Source: CAZYFH01 sp965197395
GTDB taxonomy: Bacteria; Acidobacteriota; Vicinamibacteria; Vicinamibacterales; UBA8438
Length of the DNA: 64,000 nucleotides
Reading direction: 5' to 3'
Assembly (NCBI GenBank): GCA_965197395.1
Contig: CBDANB010000004.1
Coordinates: 124,001 to 188,000 of the forward strand
The position numbers and the translations under genes were made by a program. Below, in pieces: positions 33,228-41,597 of this stretch (its first letter is position 1; each line of letters opens with the position of its first letter). The notes beneath the pieces are model-generated. The model was not told the DNA's origin. It saw only the letters and a program-made list of their open reading frames with translations, and did not search any database.

Positions 33228-34463
33228 CTATTCGACGGTCCAGAGCGTCAGCGAGCTGATGTCCTTGACGAACACCCGGTTTCCAGACAGCGTGGGTGCC
33301 GTCCACGTCTCGCTCGTCGCCACCACGTACCGCGTAATCGGTTCGAACGCGTTGCGGTTGTGCCTGATGACCACGAGCTCGGCGTCATCCTCGAGCGAGA
33401 TGACGGTGTTGCCCGACCGCACGATCGACGCATGAGAGGCCTGGCGCGGCGGGCTCGTCCAGAGCACGTCACCTGTGTCGAGGTCGAGCCCGAAGTACTG
33501 GCCGCTGTTCAGGTGCGAGAGCCCGACCAGCACACCGTCGACGATGACGGCGTTGGCCATGTGCAGCGATACCTCGTCGGTGTGCCAGACGTCGTCGGTT
33601 CGCCAACCGTTGCCCGCCTGGACGACGCGAAACGCGGTGACGCCGTTGCCGCGACCCGCCTCGATGACGGTGTCGCCGTGCAAGAGCGGCGTCTGTGAGG
33701 TGGTCGTCGACCCGGTAATGAATGGGCGCTCCCAGAGCAGCGCGCCGGTCTCGATGGAGACACCGACGAAGTGCTCCTGCGTGAACGTGACAATCTGCCG
33801 CGTCCCGCCGAGCGTGAAGAGACGCGGCGATCCGTACGCCGGTCCATCACCGTCCCATTCCCAGCGCACGCGGCCGGTCGCGGCGTCGAACGCGGTGAGC
33901 GCGCCGGCGTTGTGCCCCCCAACGTGCAGGATCACGAAGTCGTCGACCACGAGCGGTGACATCCCCGTGTGGTAGAGCGGCTCGACCGGTGGCGCCGGCT
34001 TTTGCCAGAGGCGCTCGCCGGAGCCGGCGTCGAACGCCGTGACGATGCCCGTGATGCCGAGCGTGAAGAGGCGGCCGTCGGCGAACGCAGGTGTCGACTT
34101 CGGTCCTTCGCGGTGTGGCGCCGTCGCCGGGTTCATCGTGAACGGCGCCGGATAGCTGGTGCGCCAGAGTGTCTCGCCGCTCGCGGCGTCGAGCGCCTGC
34201 ATGACCTCGTCGTCGCCTTCCCGTGTGAACAGATAGAGCCGGTCGCCGATCAGGATCGGCGTCGCGTAGCCGAGCCCGACCTCCCGGTTCCACTGCCGCG
34301 CGAGGCCGCCAGGCCAGGTGGCCGGCACGCGAAACGACGTCACCGTGCCGTCGCCGGCCGGTCCGCGCCATTGAGGCCAGTCCTGCGCGACCGCCGGCGA
34401 GGCGAATACCGTTACCATTGCCACGGCGGCGTGCCACGCGAACCTGAAGTTGTCTTTAGCCAT
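33228..34463 (-). CDS. Exported PQQ-like beta-propeller protein
   Basis: 411-residue protein with a signal peptide (AAVAMVTVFASPAVAQDWPQ) and PQQ-type (WD-like) propeller repeats: WPQWRGPAGDG, LGYATPILIGDRLYLFTREG, ALDAASGETLWRTSYP, TAFDAGSGERLWQKPA, ALTAFDAATGRVRWEWDGD, GVSIETGALLWERPF, LDLDTGDVLWTSPP. These resemble BamB/PQQ_2 proteins, which need not bind the cofactor. Periplasmic. It ends with FVKDISSLTLWTVE. A minus-strand TATAAT sits 29 bp before the ATG. Confidence 0.88.
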   Translation of the reverse strand: MAKDNFRFAWHAAVAMVTVFASPAVAQDWPQWRGPAGDGTVTSFRVPATWPGGLARQWNREVGLGYATPILIGDRLYLFTREGDDEVMQALDAASGETLWRTSYPAPFTMNPATAPHREGPKSTPAFADGRLFTLGITGIVTAFDAGSGERLWQKPAPPVEPLYHTGMSPLVVDDFVILHVGGHNAGALTAFDAATGRVRWEWDGDGPAYGSPRLFTLGGTRQIVTFTQEHFVGVSIETGALLWERPFITGSTTTSQTPLLHGDTVIEAGRGNGVTAFRVVQAGNGWRTDDVWHTDEVSLHMANAVIVDGVLVGLSHLNSGQYFGLDLDTGDVLWTSPPRQASHASIVRSGNTVISLEDDAELVVIRHNRNAFEPITRYVVATSETWTAPTLSGNRVFVKDISSLTLWTVE

Positions 34464-34492
34464 CTCGTTCCCCGCCCGTCTCCTAGGAGCGG

Positions 34493-34498
34493 ATTATA
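34493..34498 (-). promoter_or_regulatory. Candidate -10 box (TATAAT) for the PQQ propeller gene
   Basis: Minus-strand TATAAT, 29 bp before the ATG at 34463, in the divergent gap before the antiporter gene. The same GATTATAG context is found at 4371, 8723 and 40950. Confidence 0.4.
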
Positions 34499-34541
34499 GC
34501 GGGTCGTCGCCTCTGCGCGGACCGTCGTTCATCGCCGGCTG

Positions 34542-36464
34542 ATGCCACTCCATAACGCTGGTCTGACCGTCGCCGTCGCGCTGGCGGCGGGCGTGCTTGC
34601 GCAGTCGCTCTCCCGTCAGCTGCGCCTCCCCGGCATCGTGCTCCTGCTCGCGACCGGCGCTGTCCTGGGGCCGGAGGTGGCCGGGTGGATCGCCCCGGAC
34701 TCGCTCGGGGACGGGCTCTTCGCGCTCGTTGATTTCGGCGTGGCGATCGTCCTGTTCGAGGGCGGGCTCAACCTCGAGTGGTCACGTCTCCGGCGGCAGG
34801 AAGCCGTCATCCGGAAGCTCATCACCGTAGGGGCGCTCTGCACGCTGGTCGGCGCGACCGGGGTTGCCTGGCTCGTGCTCGATTGGGGGTGGAGGCTTTC
34901 GTTGCTGTTTGGCAGCCTCGTGGTGGTCACGGGTCCGACGGTCGTGTCGCCGTTGCTGCGCGACATGCGGCTGCACCCTCGGATGCGAACCATCCTCGAG
35001 GCCGAAGGCGTGCTCGTCGACCCCATTGGGGCGCTCCTGGCGGCCTTCGCGCTCCAGGTCGTCGCGGCGCCCACCGTCGGCACGATCGCGGCGCAGGGGC
35101 TCGGGGTCGCCGCCAGCATCGCGTTCGGTCTGGTGGCCGGCGCCGTCGTCGGCATCATCCTGATCGGCGCGCTGCGGTATCAGTTCGTCGTCGCCAGCGG
35201 CTACGAGAACATCTTCACGCTGGCGGTGGTCGTGCTCGCGTTCCAGTTCTGCGACGCAGTGATCGCACACAGCGGTCTCACGGCGGTCACGATTGCCGGC
35301 ATCGTCGTCGGCAACGTCGAGACGCGTGTCGGCCGCGACTTGCGCGAGTTCAAGGATCGCCTCACGGTGATGTTGGTCGGCCTATTGTTCGTGTTGCTGG
35401 CGGCGGACGTGGCGCTCGACGACATCCGGGCGCTCGGCCGCGGTGGGCTGATCGTCCTCGGCGCCCTGGTGCTCGTGATCCGGCCGGTGAGCGTCTGGGC
35501 CGCGACGAGTGGTGTCAGCCTGACGATGCGCGAGCGCGGCTTCATCGCGTGGATCGCGCCGCGCGGCATCATTGCCGCGGCGATCGCGTCGATCACCGCC
35601 GCAACCTTGGACGCCGAAGGGATCGACGGCGGCGGCGCGCTCCGGGCGCTCGTGTTTCTGACGATTGCCGGCACGGTGGTGCTGGCCGGGGCGACGGCGC
35701 GTGGGATGGCATGGTCGCTCGGGCTCCTCCTCTCGCGCCGCGACCGCGTGGCGATCCTGGGTGCGACCGGCCTGGGCCTCGCCCTCGCGACCGAGCTGCT
35801 GCGCGCCGACGTGAAGGTGGTCTTTCTCGAAGCCGACCCCAAACGCTCGCGAACCGCCGAGGAAGCCGGCTTCGCGGTCGTGTTTGGCGACCCGCTCGAG
35901 GAGCGGACCATGCTCCGCGCCCAACCGACGTTGGTCGGGACAGCGGTCGGCACGACGTTCAACGAGCACCTCAACAGCCTGTTCGTCCGCCAGGCGCTCG
36001 AGCTGTTCGATGTCCCCTCGGGATACGTGGCCATGGACGCTCTCATCGGCGACGGGCCGGCGGCGTATATGGCACTGGGCGCGGCGGACGTGCTGTTCGA
36101 CGGTCCGCATGACGGCGAGCGATGGGATGTCCGCTGGCGGCACGGGGACGTGGAGATCGAGCGGCTGGTCTACGCGCCACCGACCGCGCCAGCGCCCGCG
36201 ACGGGCGATCCGCGCCCGGTCGGATCGGTGTCACGAGGCGGGTCGCCGCAGGAGCGGTATGTGATGCTGACGGTGTCGCGCCGTCAGCAGGTGTGGCCAA
36301 TGCGGATGGGGTTCAGCCCGCGGCCTGGCGATGTCGCGGCCGTAGCGCTCTACGTCGGCGAGCGGGTCCAAGCACTTGAGACTCTGGCCACCCTCGGGTG
36401 GGTCCTCCGAGACACACCACCCGGCGGTTCGGACGGTCAGCGCGACGTCAAGGCCGCCACGTAG
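34542..36464 (+). CDS. Cation:proton antiporter (CPA type) with TrkA-N domain
   Basis: 640-residue inner-membrane antiporter with about twelve membrane segments (10-390). Markers: RLPGIVLLLATGAVLGPEVA, DFGVAIVLFEGGLNLEW, LVVVTGPTVVSPLLRDMRLH, EAEGVLVDPIGALLAAFALQ, and the late IAWIAPRGIIAAAIASITA. The cytoplasmic part has a TrkA-N/RCK-like nucleotide-binding fold (DRVAILGATGLGLALATELL, with E in VVFLEAD) and a further C-terminal domain of about 130 residues. Such proteins exchange Na+ or K+ for H+, probably gated by nucleotide binding. Its last 28 bp overlap the stop end of the convergent DUF1499 gene. Confidence 0.9.
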   Translation: MPLHNAGLTVAVALAAGVLAQSLSRQLRLPGIVLLLATGAVLGPEVAGWIAPDSLGDGLFALVDFGVAIVLFEGGLNLEWSRLRRQEAVIRKLITVGALCTLVGATGVAWLVLDWGWRLSLLFGSLVVVTGPTVVSPLLRDMRLHPRMRTILEAEGVLVDPIGALLAAFALQVVAAPTVGTIAAQGLGVAASIAFGLVAGAVVGIILIGALRYQFVVASGYENIFTLAVVVLAFQFCDAVIAHSGLTAVTIAGIVVGNVETRVGRDLREFKDRLTVMLVGLLFVLLAADVALDDIRALGRGGLIVLGALVLVIRPVSVWAATSGVSLTMRERGFIAWIAPRGIIAAAIASITAATLDAEGIDGGGALRALVFLTIAGTVVLAGATARGMAWSLGLLLSRRDRVAILGATGLGLALATELLRADVKVVFLEADPKRSRTAEEAGFAVVFGDPLEERTMLRAQPTLVGTAVGTTFNEHLNSLFVRQALELFDVPSGYVAMDALIGDGPAAYMALGAADVLFDGPHDGERWDVRWRHGDVEIERLVYAPPTAPAPATGDPRPVGSVSRGGSPQERYVMLTVSRRQQVWPMRMGFSPRPGDVAAVALYVGERVQALETLATLGWVLRDTPPGGSDGQRDVKAAT

Positions 36465-37180
36465 CGTCGGATGCGATTCGCGTTCGCGCCGACGTCCCCA
36501 CCGCCCACGCGGGAGAGCGACCGGAGGTCGATGCGGGTGCCGTCGCCGGCCGAGGCGACGCGAATCACCACGTCGTCCTTGAAGCCGAACCAGAACGTCG
36601 TGTCCGTTGCTTCGATCCGCCCCGCCGCGGGATCCGTCTCGACCAGCTCCCACCCCATCTCCTCGACGACCTCCAACGCGCGCGCGAAGGCCGCCGCCGG
36701 CGGCATGGCCAGCGAGACGGGCTGGAGATCCGGGTAGGCGGCGCGTTGCTGCGAGGCGATCGCCTCGCCCTCGTAGACCGTCCGCCCCGGCGTGTTCAAC
36801 GGCACGACCGCGACGAACTGAGGGGGATTCGCCGTGTCAGTGGTGATGTTGTGAATCGGCGCCGCGGAGTTGCCAATCAGCAGGCTGGCGGGAATGCCGA
36901 AGCCGACCGCGCCGACGACGATACTGACGACGGCGATCCGGACGCCGCGCCGGGCGGCCGTGGGCCGTCGCCACGTGATGACGAGCCCGACGAGCGACAG
37001 CAGGGTCGCGATGGCCGCGCCCAGGACCCCCAGCGCGAACATGAGCAGTCCGATCGTGAGCGGCGCGAGGCCAAGTCGATACCCGCCGAGCCCCAGGAGC
37101 ACGAAGGCGCCGGACAACAGCAGCAGTCCGCGACCAAAGCGGACGGCGCGCGACATCGTCGGTGGGGCGTCACTCGTCAT
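36437..37180 (-). CDS. DUF1499 membrane protein
   Basis: 247 residues: three N-terminal hydrophobic segments (GRGLLLLSGAFVLLGLGGYR, LTIGLLMFALGVLGAAIATL, RIAVVSIVVGAVGFGIPASL) followed by the DUF1499 domain: ITTDTANPPQFVAVVPLN, YPDLQPVSLAMPPAAAFARA, GWELVETDPAAGRIEATDTT, FWFGFKDDVVIRVASAGDGT and ANRIRRYVAALTSR. The family is uncharacterised. Last gene of a tight minus-strand unit after the OmpA-like and GNAT-like genes: its start overlaps the GNAT stop by 11 bp. Confidence 0.87.
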   Translation of the reverse strand: MTSDAPPTMSRAVRFGRGLLLLSGAFVLLGLGGYRLGLAPLTIGLLMFALGVLGAAIATLLSLVGLVITWRRPTAARRGVRIAVVSIVVGAVGFGIPASLLIGNSAAPIHNITTDTANPPQFVAVVPLNTPGRTVYEGEAIASQQRAAYPDLQPVSLAMPPAAAFARALEVVEEMGWELVETDPAAGRIEATDTTFWFGFKDDVVIRVASAGDGTRIDLRSLSRVGGGDVGANANRIRRYVAALTSR

Positions 37181-37493
37181 GTCGGTGCTCCGGATCGGGG
37201 CGGAAGAACCCCCATGATTCCAGCGAATCCGTGACGCGAGTATGTCCGACGACCTCGTAGCCGAAATGCTGGTAGAGCGCCACGTTGCTGGGGTCCTCCG
37301 TGGTGAGCGTGACCCCGGCCGATCGCGGATCGCGGCGTGACGTGTCGTGGAGCGCGTCGAGCAGGCGCCGCGCGACGCCCGTCCCCGCGTGGGACGGGCG
37401 CACCCCGAGCATGGCCAGGTGATAGTTGGGGCGGTCGACCGCGAACTCCCGCGTCGACAGCGCTGGCGTAGGCGATGCGGCCATCGACGCCAT
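37170..37493 (-). CDS. GNAT acetyltransferase, N-terminally short
   Basis: 107-residue protein with the C-terminal half of a GNAT fold: motif A NYHLAMLGVRPSHAGTGVAR with the R-x-x-x-G-x-G/A acetyl-CoA loop, and motif B TEDPSNVALYQHFGYEVVG. The first three strands and helices of a normal 140-200 residue GNAT are absent; only about 25 residues precede motif A. ATG 37493 overlaps the stop of the OmpA gene (TGATG), and its stop overlaps the DUF1499 start. Either a truncated leftover or a minimal partner. The frame is open further upstream but inside the OmpA gene, with no GNAT similarity visible. Confidence 0.65.
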   Translation of the reverse strand: MASMAASPTPALSTREFAVDRPNYHLAMLGVRPSHAGTGVARRLLDALHDTSRRDPRSAGVTLTTEDPSNVALYQHFGYEVVGHTRVTDSLESWGFFRPDPEHRHDE

Positions 37494-38341
37494 CACTCGA
37501 TCCGCACCAGCTCGACGCGCCGGTTTTGCTGGCGGCCTTCGTCGGTAGCGTTGTCGCCGACCGGCTGGTCGGCGCCGAGGCCGCCCGGCTGGAGACGCCC
37601 CCGGTCGACGCCGTACAGCGCGAGCGCGCTCACCACCGCCTCCGCGCGCTCGAGTGAGAGCTGGCGTTTGCGCTCCGCCGAGCCGGTCGAGTCCGTGTGC
37701 CCCTGCACCTCGATTCGAAGCGGTGGATTCGCCTTGAGAATCGTGGCGATCGTGTCGAGCACCTGCCCGCTCCCCGGCCGCAGATCGGCCCGATCGACGT
37801 CGAAGAGGATGCCGTAGATCGCCACGCGTCCGTCCCGGTCGAGCGCTGCCAGCAGCGCGTCGGCATCGAACTCGACGCTCAGCGTCAGCGACGCTTCGTC
37901 GATGATCTCCAGCTCGTAGGCGCCGTTCGACCGCGCGTCGAGGCGGCACCAGGTGACACCGCCACCGGGACGCGTGACGCGAAACAGGAGGCGTGTCGCC
38001 CGCCGATTCAGCACCTCGCCGCCGATGCGCTTGGCTTCCGACTCGTAGTTGGCGAGGATTTCGTCCCGACTGGTGTCACGGTCCTTCAGTTGATACTCGA
38101 GGTGCCACGCGTGTCCCTCGACCTCGCGTCTGATCGATTGGCTCCCGTCACGGTAGCTGATGGTCAATCGGCCGAACTCCTGGCGCGTCGACCCCGGATC
38201 GACTGTGGCGCCGGTCATCGGCTTGATGACGGGGTGCTCCGGGGGCGCGTCGGCGTCGTCCTGGGCGGCCGCGACGGGTGTCAGTCCAAGTGCGATGACG
38301 GTCGCCAGTACGCATGACACGGCCGATGGGTTGCCGATCAT
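37493..38341 (-). CDS. OmpA-family outer membrane/peptidoglycan-binding protein
   Basis: 282 residues: signal peptide (VSCVLATVIALGLTPVAAAQ), a middle domain (about 30-170) of strand-rich sequence (LTISYRDGSQSIRREVEGHA, WHLEYQLKDRDTSRDEILAN), and a C-terminal OmpA/MotB domain (about 175-282): IYGILFDVDRADLRPGSGQ, IEVQGHTDSTGSAERKRQLS, LERAEAVVSALALYGV, GADQPVGDNATDEGRQQNRR. The peptidoglycan-binding Asp and Arg are present. It anchors the envelope. First gene of the unit with GNAT and DUF1499. Confidence 0.9.
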   Translation of the reverse strand: MIGNPSAVSCVLATVIALGLTPVAAAQDDADAPPEHPVIKPMTGATVDPGSTRQEFGRLTISYRDGSQSIRREVEGHAWHLEYQLKDRDTSRDEILANYESEAKRIGGEVLNRRATRLLFRVTRPGGGVTWCRLDARSNGAYELEIIDEASLTLSVEFDADALLAALDRDGRVAIYGILFDVDRADLRPGSGQVLDTIATILKANPPLRIEVQGHTDSTGSAERKRQLSLERAEAVVSALALYGVDRGRLQPGGLGADQPVGDNATDEGRQQNRRVELVRIE

Positions 38342-38350
38342 TGAGTCATC

Positions 38351-38869
38351 TTACTGTCTGGCGTCACTCGAGGGCGGGTCGTTCACCTCGAGGTAGTCCT
38401 CGGCGAAGACGTCGACGATCTGCAGTACGACCTGCTCGACCTGCGCCAGATTCGCCCCACCGACGGTACCCAACCCGGCGCGGTCCCACGTGTCGACCAG
38501 GGATCGAAGTCGGTTGCCCTCGATCGTCACCAGTTGCTGAAGGGACACCCGCACGCAGTAGGCATAGAGGCCGGTCGATCCTTCATGCGTGGTGACGTTG
38601 ACATACAGCTCGGCGCCCCGGCGCGACCGACCGACCGGAACCCCCCGTTCGGCCAAACGCTCCTCGACGGCGTCCTCGAGCAGGCGCTGTGTGAGGCCCT
38701 GCGCCTCGGCGTCGGGCGAGATCTCCTCGACGCGGATGGCGATTTCCCGGATGTCGGTCAGGTTTTCGCGTTCGACGTCGTCTTGCGCGAACACGGGACC
38801 CGCGCCGCCAGCGAGTCCACAGGCCAGGACCACGCGGCCGGCCCACACGGTGTACGTGTTGCTCCGCAT
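38351..38869 (-). CDS. Exported protein of unknown function
   Basis: 172 residues. Signal peptide AGRVVLACGLAGGAGPVFAQ, mature part mixed alpha/beta: TDIREIAIRVEEISPDAEAQ, GLTQRLLEDAVEERLAERGV, GAELYVNVTTHEGSTGLYAY, VRVSLQQLVTIEGNRLRSLV, NLAQVEQVVLQIVDVFAEDY. This order resembles small lipoprotein-like domains that pair a helix with a sheet, but I cannot name a family. GGAGGGTATCG precedes ATG 38869. It ends 9 bp before the OmpA start, so they are probably co-transcribed. A Ser/Thr kinase fragment lies just upstream. Confidence 0.75.
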   Translation of the reverse strand: MRSNTYTVWAGRVVLACGLAGGAGPVFAQDDVERENLTDIREIAIRVEEISPDAEAQGLTQRLLEDAVEERLAERGVPVGRSRRGAELYVNVTTHEGSTGLYAYCVRVSLQQLVTIEGNRLRSLVDTWDRAGLGTVGGANLAQVEQVVLQIVDVFAEDYLEVNDPPSSDARQ

Positions 38870-38939
38870 CGATACCCTCCGGTCAGCTCGGCGCGCCCCC
38901 GCCGTCGAACACGGCACGTACGGCCGCCGACCCGAGAAA

Positions 38940-39166
38940 CGTCGCGCGCAGCTGGGTGGTCGAGCGCGGATGCGGCGCGTGCCTCCTGCAGAAACCGGCG
39001 CCGCGCCGTCCGATCCTGATGGGCCGGATCCAGGAGCACTTTGATGGCGACCGGGCGCCCGAGCTTGGCGTCGCGGGCTCGATACACCTCGCCCTATCCC
39101 GCCCGCGCCGACTTGCTCGGTGATCTCGTAGTGGAGGAGCTGCTGACCGTTGCGGAAGACGCTCAC
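38940..39166 (-). pseudogene. Ser/Thr protein kinase N-terminal fragment, frameshifted
   Basis: MSVFRNGQQLLHYEITEQVG with AGGIG starts a Hanks-type kinase glycine loop, and the continuation in another frame reads VYRARDAKLGRPVAIKVLLD (VAIK lysine) and FLQEARAASALDHP. The sequence stops resembling a kinase after DHP. So only the first 75 residues or so survive, with a frame change near 39090. It is a relic between the DUF4440-like gene and the exported protein gene. Confidence 0.75.
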
Positions 39167-39174
39167 CAGTGCAC

Positions 39175-39636
39175 CTAGTTCGGCATCCTGGACGCCTGGA
39201 ACTCGGTCAGCTGCCAGCGGCCGTCTCGCTCCACATAGACGTCGATCGTACGGATGCGGAGGTCGATGGGGTCTTCGCGACCGCTCACCGTGATCGTCTG
39301 ACGGATCTCTCCCGCGACGATGCCGACGTCGCCGTAGACTCGCGCCTCCATGCCACTGGGGTGCATGTCGAGCCAGCGAATCCGGCCGGTGCGCACGGTG
39401 TCGAGCAGCGTCGCCTTCGTGTCGACCGCGCCCGTGGTATGGCAGTAGCGCAGCTCATCCGCCAGCATCTGTTCGAGCGCCGCGGTGTCTTGCGCCATCG
39501 CCGCGGCGAATCGTGCTTGCTGTTGCTCGAGCACCGCTCGCTCCGCGCCGGACGACTGTGCCAGCGGAGTGGCCGTCGTGACGGCGGTCAGGACTGCGAG
39601 CAGGCCGATGCATGTCGTTCGCGTTACCAATCCCAT
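39175..39636 (-). CDS. Exported DUF4440/SnoaL-like protein
   Basis: 153 residues: signal peptide (CIGLLAVLTAVTTATPLAQS), then an NTF2-like fold: VLEQQQARFAAAMAQDTAAL, EQMLADELRYCHTTGAVDTK, LDTVRTGRIRWLDMHPSGME, DVGIVAGEIRQTITVSGRED and IDVYVERDGRWQLTEFQASR. DUF4440 domains are small ligand-binding or enzymatic barrels. The start overlaps the end of the upstream lipoprotein gene by 13 bp, indicating co-translation. Confidence 0.82.
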   Translation of the reverse strand: MGLVTRTTCIGLLAVLTAVTTATPLAQSSGAERAVLEQQQARFAAAMAQDTAALEQMLADELRYCHTTGAVDTKATLLDTVRTGRIRWLDMHPSGMEARVYGDVGIVAGEIRQTITVSGREDPIDLRIRTIDVYVERDGRWQLTEFQASRMPN

Positions 39637-40061
39637 TGCTGTGTCTCCTCGACCCACCAGGCCCAACAATCCTGGCTGACGCCGGTGTCCAGAACCCAGG
39701 CCGGCAGGCGGGACGTTGTGTCCGTGTGCGTGACGAGGCGGTCGTCCGCAAACCACGAGGACCGGACGATTCCACGATACGGCGTGGCCGCGTCGTCGTA
39801 TGGCTCGATGGCGGTGAACTCGATGTGGACCCTCCAGGCGACGTCGAGCCCGCCGGCATCCTCCCGCACGAACGTCAGCTTGCGATCCCGACGCTCGAAC
39901 TCGTTCACGAGCTCGATTGTGGCGATCTGCTGCGCGAACGACTCCGTCAAACCGTCCTCGCTGAACGCGGTCCCGCCGCCGCATCCGGCCACCACCACCA
40001 CGGCCAGAAGCCCCACGACGCGTGCCCGGGTGGACTGCACGATTGACATCGACATCGACAT
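39624..40061 (-). CDS. Lipoprotein of unknown function
   Basis: 145 residues, starting MSMSMSIVQ and a lipoprotein signal ARVVGLLAVVVVAGCGGG (lipobox VAGC). Mature part: GLTESFAQQIATIELVNEFE, FVREDAGGLDVAWRVHIEFT, and a Trp-rich end CWAWWVEETQQWDW. The start could be any of the repeated Met codons at 40061-40049. No family is recognised. It starts 37 bp after the stop of the methyltransferase gene and overlaps the next gene, so it belongs to the same minus-strand unit. Confidence 0.65.
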   Translation of the reverse strand: MSMSMSIVQSTRARVVGLLAVVVVAGCGGGTAFSEDGLTESFAQQIATIELVNEFERRDRKLTFVREDAGGLDVAWRVHIEFTAIEPYDDAATPYRGIVRSSWFADDRLVTHTDTTSRLPAWVLDTGVSQDCWAWWVEETQQWDW

Positions 40062-40098
40062 CGTCACTCGCCGCGCCCCGACGCCTGCGCGCAGACGC

Positions 40099-40920
40099 TC
40101 ACGGACCCGCCCGGGTGGCGCGCCAGCGGTCAGTGCCGGTGGGAGACTCGGCGACACCCTCGATGGCGGAGTCCGTCACGCGGCCCCGAAACCGTGTCTC
40201 CCCCACGTGAAAGCTCAACGCGTCGCCACGCAGCCGACCGTCGCGGATGCTGTGGCGTTCGCCATTCACCTGGACGGTCCCGGACAACGTCTGGAAGCGC
40301 TGGGTCAACACCAGCTCGCCGTGGGGCGAGTGCCAGGTCCCACCGACGCGGGACGGCACGATCCACAGGTGCGAGGTGCACCAGGTGGGGCAGGGATCGA
40401 GAACGACCGTCTCGTCTGGGGTCCACGCTCCCAGGTCCCAGGTGTTGGACACCACACGCGTGCCCGGCTCCAGCTGCAATAGCGTGGGCCGCAATTTCAG
40501 GTTGATATCCGGCAGCAGGAACATCGTGATCACCGTAGCAGGCGAGAGGTCGACCTCGAAGAGATCGCCCGACACGAACGCCGCCCGGTCGGCGACCCCC
40601 GCCGACGCCGCACGCTCCCGTGACAGCTCGACCAGTCCGCCGTCGTACTCGACCCCGATCGCGCGCGCACCGCGCACGGCTGCCGCGATGACCGCGCGTC
40701 CGTCGCCCGATCCGAGATCCATCACGAGATCGCGCGCCGTCACGTCCGCCATGTCCAGCATCGTCTCGATCAGCTCGGGCGGCGTCGGCACCCACTCGAC
40801 GTCCTTGCCGTCCTGACCGATCTGCGGCGCGTCTTGCCCGAGCGCGGGCAGCGCCGAGAGGAAGCCGGCGGCGAGCGCCAGGACGAGGCAGAGCGCACAG
40901 CGTTTCATCGGACGGGACAC
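40099..40920 (-). CDS. Exported class I SAM-dependent methyltransferase-like protein
   Basis: 273 residues. An N-terminal signal sequence (CALCLVLALAAGFLSALPAL) precedes a methyltransferase fold: VPTPPELIETMLDMADVTAR, motif I LVMDLGSGDGRAVIAAAVRG, acidic loop IGVEYDGGLVELSRER, motif IV FVSGDLFEVDLSPATVITMF, and LLPDINLKLRPTLLQLEPGT. A C-terminal 100 residues form a separate beta domain (VGGTWHSPHGELVLTQRFQT). A Rossmann methyltransferase behind a signal peptide is unusual, since SAM is cytoplasmic, but the type is widespread. ATG 40908 is an alternative. First gene of a minus-strand unit. Confidence 0.8.
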   Translation of the reverse strand: MSRPMKRCALCLVLALAAGFLSALPALGQDAPQIGQDGKDVEWVPTPPELIETMLDMADVTARDLVMDLGSGDGRAVIAAAVRGARAIGVEYDGGLVELSRERAASAGVADRAAFVSGDLFEVDLSPATVITMFLLPDINLKLRPTLLQLEPGTRVVSNTWDLGAWTPDETVVLDPCPTWCTSHLWIVPSRVGGTWHSPHGELVLTQRFQTLSGTVQVNGERHSIRDGRLRGDALSFHVGETRFRGRVTDSAIEGVAESPTGTDRWRATRAGP

Positions 40921-40950
40921 GGCTCCCCAAGGCGGCTGCCCAGTGACCCG

Positions 40951-40956
40951 ATTATA
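40951..40956 (-). promoter_or_regulatory. Candidate -10 box (TATAAT) for the methyltransferase unit
   Basis: Minus-strand TATAAT, 30 bp before the ATG at 40920. It is the fourth occurrence of the GATTATAG string directly upstream of a minus-strand gene in this window. Confidence 0.4.
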
Positions 40957-41060
40957 GCGGCCTCACGCCGCATTCCTGAGGCACCCGGATCCCGCAGCTC
41001 ACCGAGACGGCACAGGCGCGAGCCGCTACGCGTCGCGCGCACGCGAGCACGCATCCCTCG

Positions 41061-41579
41061 GATGGCCCCGAGGATCGCAACCTGGGCGACCGTTGCCTAC
41101 ACTTCGCTGCGCCGCGGATGGGGTCCGGGTACAACAGCTACCTACAAATTGTCCAGACGCCGGGCCACGTGGCCATTCTCCAAGAGATGGGCCACGGGAT
41201 CCGCACGATTCCGCTCGATGGCCGCCCGCATCTCGGTGACGACATCCAGCAGTGGGACGGCGATGCGCGCGGCCGGTGGGAGGGTGACACGCTGGTCGTC
41301 GAGACCCGCAACTACTCGCCAGAGGCCCGCTTCAATGGGGCGACCGAGGCCCTCCATCTGGTCGAGCGATTCACGCGCGTCCGTCCCGACGTCCTCAAGC
41401 ATGAGATCACCCTCAACGATGCCGCGACCTGGACGCGCCCGTGGACCGTCGAGCTGTTGCACACCTCCACCGAGGATCCGATCTTCGAATACGCCTGCCA
41501 CGAAGGGAACTACGCGATGCCCGGCATTCTCGGCGGGGCGCGTCTGGAAGAGCGGCGCGCCGCGGAGGGCTCGCGGTAA
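41061..41579 (+). pseudogene. C-terminal remnant of the PDLxGxW secreted family
   Basis: About 170 residues matching the end of the family seen at 43118, 44233 and 61648: GPEDRNLGDRCLHFAAPRMG, YNSYLQIVQTPGHVAILQEM, DIQQWDGDARGRWEGDTLVV, ATEALHLVERFTRVRPDVLK and FEYACHEGNYAMPGILGGAR. The signal peptide and first half (about 160 residues with PDLSG) are absent; upstream sequence in this frame is unrelated Arg/Ala-rich DNA. ATG 41118 could give a 153-residue cytoplasmic product. Most likely a 5'-deleted gene. Confidence 0.7.
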
Positions 41580-41597
41580 GCCGGCCCGCACGGTCGT

